Both the position numbers and the translations under genes were made by a program. Under the pieces are notes generated by a model that worked only from the letters and a program-made list of their open reading frames with translations, had not been told where the DNA came from and made no database searches. Positions 1-3,819 of a stretch of 5,030 bases of DNA are shown here, in pieces; the stretch's first letter is position 1; each line of letters begins with the position of its first letter. This stretch comes from an uncultured Clostridia bacterium. Lineage in GTDB: Bacteria > Bacillota > Clostridia > TANB77 > CAG-508. Location: the NCBI GenBank assembly GCA_934183325.1, contig CAKPSH010000035.1:1-5030 (forward strand). The letters are read 5' to 3'.

Positions 1-337
1 TATATATACATTTTTCCAATTCCGATTTTGCATCATTATATTCTTCATTTTCAGTATTGCTCTCTACCCCTACTAAATATACATTCACCTTTTCAAGTTC
101 ATCATGTTCAACATAATAAGCCATTTTATTTGCCCTATCTTTCCAATTTTCCTTTGCATTTATAACTTTTTCACTTATTTTTTTCTTATCTTCTGTTTCT
201 ATTTCCTGTTTTATTTGATATAAATCGCTTTTCAAATATTCAACCGAGTCCTTTGTGTAATTTCCTGTTACCATTTCCAATATTGCAATAAGTATAATCA
301 CAACTATACATATAAAACTTTCATTTCTCATTTTCAT
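1..337 (-). CDS. DUF4363-family membrane-anchored protein (3' end cut by window)
   Basis: The minus strand is open from an ATG at 337 to the window edge (112 codons, no stop). The protein begins MKMRNESFICIVVIILIA, with one hydrophobic segment at about residues 8-23 that looks like an uncleaved N-terminal anchor. A charged, helical stretch follows, containing KQEIETEDKK, ENWKDRANKMAYYVEHDELEK and VYLVGVESN. The pattern of one N-terminal helix, a W in mid-protein and an H-D/E-E-L run resembles the DUF4363 family of Clostridia, whose members are about 120-130 residues, so only a few residues are probably missing. No biochemical function is known to me. A second in-frame ATG at 331 sits about 8 bases after a GGA and may be the real start. 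DUF4363 genes are often found beside DUF421 genes, as here (98-base gap, no hairpin terminator between), so co-transcription is likely. Confidence 0.72.
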   Translation of the reverse strand, partial: MKMRNESFICIVVIILIAILEMVTGNYTKDSVEYLKSDLYQIKQEIETEDKKKISEKVINAKENWKDRANKMAYYVEHDELEKVNVYLVGVESNTENEEYNDAKSELEKCIY

Positions 338-342
338 TTTCC

Positions 343-361
343 GTATAATATTTTATTATAC
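343..361. repeat. Perfect 8-bp inverted repeat upstream of the DUF4363 gene
   Basis: GTATAATA, a TTT spacer, then TATTATAC form a perfect 8+3+8 palindrome. It ends 5 bases before the upstream ATG of the DUF4363 gene. It contains a TATAAT on each strand, but no convincing -35 hexamer lies at 16-18 bases on the minus strand. An operator or a weak mRNA hairpin near the ribosome binding site would both fit. So would chance, because the arms are nearly all A/T. Confidence 0.35.
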
Positions 362-435
362 TTTTCCCTTTCTTTAAAGTTTGCTATACCATTTATATAT
401 TTTTCTTTTATTTTAAGTTGTACCTAAGAGTTATG

Positions 436-1110
436 TTAATTTTTCTCTTTTTTTTGGCAAAAAAACTGTCCTTTTCCATCTAATGTAATTATTAGTGCTT
501 CTTCTGGAAAGAATCCAAATTTCGAGGTTTCTTTTTTTAGCCAGTTATAGTCTTTATTTATCTTTTCTAGATTTTCATTCATAATTTTTCCATCTATCAC
601 TAAATCATATGCAATTCCTTCGTATTCTGGCATTATATTAAAATCTTCAGGAATTGTATTTCTTTTATTGGTTTTTTGTATTACTGTTAATTGTCCGCTC
701 GTTTCTAATATCGCATATTCCACGTCTCCGATATTATTTACATTATTTCCTCTAAGTCTTTCCTCTAATTCATTTATTGTAAATCTTTCTTTTCTTAGCA
801 TTTTTTCATCTATTCTTCCTCTGTATATTAATATTGATGGTTTTCCACAGATTATTTCTCTCATTTTAATGCTTTTCATATTTATCGCAGAAATTGCTAA
901 ATGCATCACTAGTAATCCTAATATTGGTACAATTCCATTTGATATTGGAACTCCACCTTCTGTCATCGGTATTGATGCTAAATCCGCTATCATAATTGCA
1001 ATTACTAATTCAAATGGTTGTAGTTGTCCTATTTCTCTTTTTCCCATCATTCTCATCACTATTAAAATAATAATATACAAAATTATCGATCTTACAAAAA
1101 TTACTAACAT
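436..1110 (-). CDS. YetF-like DUF421 membrane protein
   Basis: This 224-residue protein has the DUF421/YetF architecture. Three hydrophobic helices lie at about residues 3-21, 34-48 and 58-77, followed by a cytoplasmic alpha/beta domain at about 80-150 and a family-variable tail. The signature MRMMGKREIGQLQPFELV (19-36) directly precedes helix 2. The C-terminal domain shows GKPSILIYRGRI (89-100), an ELEERLR helix (114-120) and DVEYAILETSGQLTVI (129-144), all typical of the family. Length is normal. The start is supported by TGAGG (minus strand, bases 1119-1123) 8 bases before ATG. Bacillus paralogues (YetF, YdfS, YkjA, YrbG) and the related 2Duf protein have been linked to spore membranes, resistance and germination; a spore role here is inference only. 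The DUF4363 gene follows 98 bases downstream, probably in the same transcript. Confidence 0.9.
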   Translation of the reverse strand: MLVIFVRSIILYIIILIVMRMMGKREIGQLQPFELVIAIMIADLASIPMTEGGVPISNGIVPILGLLVMHLAISAINMKSIKMREIICGKPSILIYRGRIDEKMLRKERFTINELEERLRGNNVNNIGDVEYAILETSGQLTVIQKTNKRNTIPEDFNIMPEYEGIAYDLVIDGKIMNENLEKINKDYNWLKKETSKFGFFPEEALIITLDGKGQFFCQKKEKN

Positions 1111-1170
1111 TTTATTTACCTCATAAAATCATTTTTATTTTATTTTTTCCAGTTTTTATTTTTATATTCG

Positions 1171-1199
1171 ATTTTGTATAAAAAAATATTTTTGGTCAA
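1171..1199 (-). promoter_or_regulatory. Candidate sigma-A promoter for DUF421
   Basis: On the minus strand TTGACC (1194-1199, 5/6 to consensus) is followed by a 17-base spacer and CAAAAT (1171-1176, 4/6). Transcription would start near 1164, giving a leader of about 54 bases before the DUF421 ATG. The surroundings are so A/T-rich that the -10 match is weak evidence. Confidence 0.38.
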
Positions 1200-1243
1200 T
1201 AATAAAAATGAGAAATTTATTTTTCTCGACTTTCGATTATTTT

Positions 1244-1250
1244 AGGAGGT
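1244..1250 (+). promoter_or_regulatory. Ribosome binding site of the holin-like gene
   Basis: AGGAGGT, a near-perfect anti-16S match, lies 7 bases before the ATG at 1258. It fixes the start of the small membrane protein and predicts strong translation. No convincing promoter could be assigned upstream on the plus strand. Confidence 0.85.
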
Positions 1251-1257
1251 ATTTAAA

Positions 1258-1635
1258 ATGGAGAATAGTCGTACAAATAGTAACCAAAATACTGGTGCAA
1301 ATACAGCTTGGCAAATTATTGGTAGATTAATTGTTGCAGCCATTGTTTTAGGAATAACAGCTTTTTTTACACCTGGTTTCTCTATTAATAATATATGGAC
1401 TTTAGGTCTTGCTGCCATTGTTTTAACAGCTATGGATTATTTAATAGTTAAATTTACAGGACTTCATGCTAGTCCTTTTGGTAAAGGCTTTGTAGGATTT
1501 ATTTTATCTGCAGTTATTTTGTATGTCACTCAGTACTTTGTTGCTGGATATTCAATTTCTTGGCTTGCTGCTATCATAGGTGCTTTAATATATGGTATTG
1601 TGGATTATTTAATTCCTGGCGAACAACAAATGTAA
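1258..1635 (+). CDS. Four-helix membrane protein, phage holin IV / YvlD-like family
   Basis: This complete 125-residue integral membrane protein starts with a polar Asn-rich N-terminus (1-17). Four hydrophobic helices follow at about 19-37, 47-66, 76-96 and 100-120, with a short polar tail. FFTPGFSI (36-43) after helix 1 and YFVAGYSI (93-100) after helix 3, each followed by an Ala-rich helix ending in DYLI (60-63, 116-119), match the family annotated as 'phage holin family protein' (Phage_holin_4_2; YvlD in Bacillus). Despite the name, such genes are usually chromosomal with no lysis role shown, and no endolysin or phage gene is nearby. It is the only plus-strand gene, divergent from DUF421 and convergent with the tRNA operon. 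The start has an excellent ribosome binding site, and a strong terminator overlaps its stop codon, so it is a monocistronic unit. Function remains unknown; a membrane-stress role would be a guess. Confidence 0.85.
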   Translation: MENSRTNSNQNTGANTAWQIIGRLIVAAIVLGITAFFTPGFSINNIWTLGLAAIVLTAMDYLIVKFTGLHASPFGKGFVGFILSAVILYVTQYFVAGYSISWLAAIIGALIYGIVDYLIPGEQQM

Positions 1636-1667
1636 TAAAAGAAGGCTTTTGCCTTCTTTTATTACAT
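1630..1667 (+). terminator. Strong intrinsic terminator of the holin-like gene
   Basis: A perfect 17-bp stem (1630-1646 with 1651-1667) closes a TTTT loop. Its GC core is GAAGGC/GCCTTC, followed by CTTTTATT as the U-rich side. The left arm begins inside the last codon (ATG, then TAA), so the coding sequence runs into the hairpin. The complementary strand also reads as GAAGGC, AAAA, GCCTTC, TTTT, so it can act as a back-up for minus-strand transcripts leaving the tRNA operon. Confidence 0.9.
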
Positions 1668-1669
1668 AC

Positions 1670-1695
1670 AAAAAAAATCGTTCTTAGCGAACGAT
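1670..1695 (-). terminator. Intrinsic terminator of the tRNA operon
   Basis: Read on the minus strand, ATCGTTC (1695-1689), a 5-base loop and GAACGAT (1683-1677) form a 7-bp stem. It runs directly into eight U residues (1677-1670, the first also closing the stem). It lies 7 bases after the CCA end of the upstream tRNA and is a textbook rho-independent terminator. Confidence 0.9.
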
Positions 1696-1702
1696 CAAAT
1701 CT

Positions 1703-1779
1703 TGGTGCTCCTTCAAGGGCTCGAACCTTGGACCTACCGGTTATGAGCCGGTTGCTCTAACCAACTGAGCTAAAGGAGC
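1703..1779 (-). tRNA. tRNA with CAT anticodon (tRNA-Ile2 or elongator tRNA-Met)
   Basis: A full 77-base cloverleaf with encoded CCA reads on the minus strand. The acceptor is GCTCCTT/AAGGAGC (7 perfect pairs), the D arm GCTC...GAGC, and the anticodon stem ACCGG/CCGGT closes loop CTCATAA (anticodon at 1743-1745). The variable loop is AGGTC, and the T arm is CAAGG, TTCGAGC, CCTTG with discriminator A. A CAT anticodon can mean elongator Met, initiator Met, or Ile2 whose C34 becomes lysidine through TilS. An initiator is unlikely because the 1-72 pair is G-C and the anticodon stem lacks three G-C pairs next to the loop. The C4-G69 and C5-G68 acceptor pairs match the TilS recognition pairs known from E. 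coli, which leans toward Ile2; Met remains possible. It lies 34 bases downstream of tRNA-Gly in the same transcript. Confidence 0.93.
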
Positions 1780-1813
1780 ATTTTTGATGAAAAATTATGT
1801 CAAGAAGAATAAT

Positions 1814-1887
<74 letters not shown>

Positions 1888-1910
1888 GTAACTCCTCCTG
1901 ACAGTTATTT

Positions 1911-1939
1911 ATTATAAAGGTTATTTAGTTTTTTGTCAA
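1911..1939 (-). promoter_or_regulatory. Perfect consensus sigma-A promoter of the tRNA operon
   Basis: On the minus strand TTGACA (1934-1939), a 17-base spacer (1917-1933) and TATAAT (1911-1916) match the housekeeping consensus at all 12 positions with ideal spacing. An A/T-rich stretch immediately upstream (about 1940-1985) could serve as an UP element. Predicted transcription begins near 1904-1905, just ahead of tRNA-Gly. This strength is expected for stable-RNA operons. Confidence 0.93.
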
Positions 1940-2205
1940 TACTTTTTTAAAATTTTTTTATTTTTTTTACATTTTTTATTTTATTAGCTATTTTAATATG
2001 TTTTAAGGCTTATTTTTGTTTGAATTATTATATTAGTTTTTTAATTGTAATTAATAAGTATGACTTTTTGCATAGTATTTTTTCACTATTTTTTATGTTT
2101 TGCTATATTGTTATATGAGATATGTCTATATCTTCTTTACATTTAATCAAATTCATTAACAATTTATTTTCATTCCTTAATATATTGTATCATAGATTGT
2201 TTAAC
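1940..2205. other. Gene-free AT-rich spacer
   Basis: Between the tRNA promoter and the terminator of the AT-hook gene I see no supported gene. The longest tempting frame is a 28-codon hydrophobic plus-strand ORF from 2060 that lacks a ribosome binding site. Homopolymeric A/T runs dominate 1940-1985, and a small AT palindrome (TTAATT-GT-AATTAA) lies at 2041-2054. ATGAGATATGT at 2115-2125 is an inverted copy of a segment of the downstream terminator. Confidence 0.6.
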
Positions 2206-2252
2206 TAAAAAAGAAAAAACAACATATCTCATTTAATTAAGATATGTTGTTT
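2206..2252 (-). terminator. Intrinsic terminator of the AT-hook protein gene
   Basis: On the minus strand AAACAACATATCT (2252-2240) pairs with the complementary arm at 2229-2217, a 13-bp stem with a 10-base loop. A U-rich tail follows (TTTTTT, C, TTTTTT, about 2219-2206), partly shared with the stem. The stem starts 21 bases after the stop codon at 2274. It is AT-rich but long, and the tail is strong. Confidence 0.85.
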
Positions 2253-2273
2253 GTATATTAATTATTTATATTT

Positions 2274-3536
2274 TTAAAATGCTTGATTTTTCTTGTCTTT
2301 TTTCACTATCGGAACTGCTTTATATACTATTTTAAAGCATGAAAATTTTTCTAATTCATTATCTTCTAAACAATCCAAATAAATATCTAGTTCTTCTAAA
2401 TTTCGGCAAGCTGATATTATAGCTGGGTGTAAATTAAATTCAAACATTAACTCAAGTCCAAGCATAATAGCATTTTTCTTTGATTTGCCTTCTTTATTTC
2501 TCATTAAATTATATCCTTCTCTAAACCTTGCTTTTATTGAACTTTTGTATTTTTCCATAGGAATTATATAATTTTTTTCAATTATTTCTTCTATGTCTGT
2601 ATTTCTGCTTTCTTCTATTTTTCTTTTTACATCTGCTTTCGTATATGGTAAATACACTTTTCCTTCTTCTTCTGAAATTAAAAGTACTTTATTATCTTGG
2701 ATTTTGCTTTCTAGCATTTTTTCTTCGTCTATTTTTAATTTTAATTTTCCATCTATAGTTTCAATTTCTGATAAATTTGATACTGTAAAACTAAACATCT
2801 CATTTGTTTTTATTAGATTTTTTACAACATAATCTAATTCTATATCTTCATTCGTCTCTATTGTAAAACTTTCGTCGTTTCTTGTAATGTCTAAATAGAA
2901 ATTTCCATAATTTAATTCTAATTTTGGCTGTTTTGCAATTATATATGATTTTGCATTACTACTAGTATAAACATCGAACTCATCTAATTGTATATCTACT
3001 TTAAAATTCTTATCTTTTAAATTAATTTCAATTGTTTGTTCTTCTTCATCCGTTCTTATATTTAATTCTTTATTATGTTCTGTTTTCTTTGTTGAAAATA
3101 AACTTATTTTTCCAATATTTTCTTCTTTCTTTTTTCTTGTTTTCTTTTGTTTTTCTTCATCATTTTGTTGAATCACACTATCTATTAATGCATTTCCAAT
3201 TTTTATTTCTTCTATTTTATCTTCTTTTTTCTTTCTTCCTCTTTTTTTAGGTTTTACTTCTTCTACATTTTCTGGAGTTATTTTTTCTTCAACTATTTTC
3301 TTTTTTCTTCCTCTTTTAGGCTTTTCTTCAAACCCATTATCTATTAATGCACTTCCGATTTTCACTTCACTATTTTCATTAGATTTTTTATTTTCCTCTT
3401 TCCTAAATTTTAGCAAGTTTTTAGGGTTGTTTTTTCTTAATTGTTCTATATCTATTTCTTTAAAGTCAAAATCATCTAATTCAATTTCTCTGTTTATCTC
3501 ATTAAAATTATCACTTTTTTTAACGTTTCCAGCCAT
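2274..3536 (-). CDS. Uncharacterised AT-hook-like protein with duplicated KIG[S/N]ALID motif
   Basis: I do not recognise this family. The chosen start (MAGNVKKSDN, 420 residues) has GGAGG 5 bases upstream; an in-frame ATG at 3596 overlaps the promoter -35 and is rejected. Residues 1-50 are acidic then basic. Residues 58-140 are a low-complexity Lys/Glu region with two AT-hook-like cores, PKRGRKKK (73-80) and PKKRGRKKK (96-104), and a degenerate KKTRKKK (131-137). The peptide KIGSALID (59-66) recurs as KIGNALID (112-119). Residues 155-290 look like a beta-rich domain with alternating charged and hydrophobic residues. Residues 294-410 look helical, starting VYLPYTKADVKRKIEE, with a CRNLEELDIYLDCLEDNELEKF segment near the end. 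No signal peptide or membrane helix is seen, so it is probably cytoplasmic. Minor-groove binding to AT-rich DNA is inference from the hooks; an RNA or ribosome-associated role is an alternative. It is monocistronic, with its own promoter and terminator. Confidence 0.82.
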   Translation of the reverse strand: MAGNVKKSDNFNEINREIELDDFDFKEIDIEQLRKNNPKNLLKFRKEENKKSNENSEVKIGSALIDNGFEEKPKRGRKKKIVEEKITPENVEEVKPKKRGRKKKEDKIEEIKIGNALIDSVIQQNDEEKQKKTRKKKEENIGKISLFSTKKTEHNKELNIRTDEEEQTIEINLKDKNFKVDIQLDEFDVYTSSNAKSYIIAKQPKLELNYGNFYLDITRNDESFTIETNEDIELDYVVKNLIKTNEMFSFTVSNLSEIETIDGKLKLKIDEEKMLESKIQDNKVLLISEEEGKVYLPYTKADVKRKIEESRNTDIEEIIEKNYIIPMEKYKSSIKARFREGYNLMRNKEGKSKKNAIMLGLELMFEFNLHPAIISACRNLEELDIYLDCLEDNELEKFSCFKIVYKAVPIVKKDKKNQAF

Positions 3537-3540
3537 TTTT

Positions 3541-3546
3541 ACCTCC
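3541..3546 (-). promoter_or_regulatory. Ribosome binding site that decides the AT-hook protein start
   Basis: GGAGGT on the minus strand ends 4 bases before the ATG at 3536 (GGAGG to ATG spacing 5). The alternative ATG 60 bases upstream has no such site and lies within the predicted promoter, so this site places the N-terminus at MAGN. Confidence 0.85.
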
Positions 3547-3566
3547 AGTTCTAACTTCTCTTTTAT

Positions 3567-3596
3567 ATTATAACACTTCTTATAAATAAACCTCAA
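3567..3596 (-). promoter_or_regulatory. Promoter of the AT-hook protein gene
   Basis: On the minus strand TTGAGG (3591-3596, 4/6), an 18-base spacer and TATAAT (3567-3572, 6/6) form a sigma-A promoter. A TG one base before the -10 (TGTTATAAT) gives an extended -10 element. Predicted start near 3560 leaves a short leader of about 24 bases containing GGAGG. Confidence 0.75.
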
Positions 3597-3610
3597 GTTT
3601 TTGCTTATTA

Positions 3611-3643
3611 CTTTTTTGTAACCTTTTTGTAATGTTTCTGTAA
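3611..3643 (-). repeat. Three 11-bp-phased direct repeats upstream of the promoter
   Basis: Plus-strand copies CTTTTTTGTAAC, CTTTTTGTAAT and GTTTCTGTAAT lie end to end. TGTAA boxes begin at 3617, 3628 and 3639, exactly 11 bp apart. Read toward the gene they are TTACA boxes about 14-50 bases upstream of the -35, on one face of the helix. They could be regulator sites or intrinsically bent DNA; which of these is unknown. Confidence 0.5.
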
Positions 3644-3748
3644 TATTTTTCTATGTTATATTGTTAATATTATTTCTCTTAATTTTAAATTTAAGTACAT
3701 CTTTTAAAATTTTACATAGGTTTATGATTTATATGTTTTCATACAAAC

Positions 3749-3811
3749 AAAAATAGAAGTCAAATTATGTAAAATATATTTCTATACTTCATTAATTTTA
3801 CTTCTATTTTT
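3749..3811 (-). terminator. Long imperfect hairpin after aspS, probable terminator
   Basis: AAAAATAGAAGT (plus strand 3749-3760) pairs with ACTTCTATTTTT (3800-3811) over 12 bp. After one mismatch, AAATTA (3762-3767) pairs with TAATTT (3793-3798) for 6 more, leaving a 25-base apical loop. The outer stem starts 8 bases after the aspS stop, and the distal arm ends in UUUUU-G-UUU. It is AT-rich with an unusually long loop for an intrinsic terminator, so a symmetric repeat element is the alternative. Confidence 0.6.
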
Positions 3812-3819
3812 ATTACATA

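Noticed and set aside
668..1126. Open plus-strand frame opposite DUF421
   Set aside because: Shadow of the DUF421 gene: no ribosome binding site, and composition is explained by the strong family match on the other strand.
1176..1203. Sporulation-type (SigF/SigG) promoter for the holin-like gene
   Set aside because: GTATA is present, but the -10 candidates GGTCAATAAT and CAATAATA miss conserved positions or spacing.
1560..1760. Plus-strand frame from the end of the holin-like gene across the terminator and into the tRNA
   Set aside because: It overlaps a perfect terminator and a structurally certain tRNA gene, and has no ribosome binding site.
2060..2146. 28-codon hydrophobic plus-strand ORF
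   Set aside because: No ribosome binding site and composition typical of random AT-rich DNA.
2593..3250. Two hydrophobic plus-strand frames opposite the AT-hook protein
   Set aside because: Antisense of Lys/Glu-rich coding DNA reads as Phe/Leu/Ser-rich; they look like membrane proteins only for that reason.
3537..3596. Twenty-residue N-terminal extension of the AT-hook protein (start at 3596)
   Set aside because: The upstream ATG overlaps the -35 hexamer and lies before the predicted transcription start, while a GGAGG site serves the ATG at 3536.
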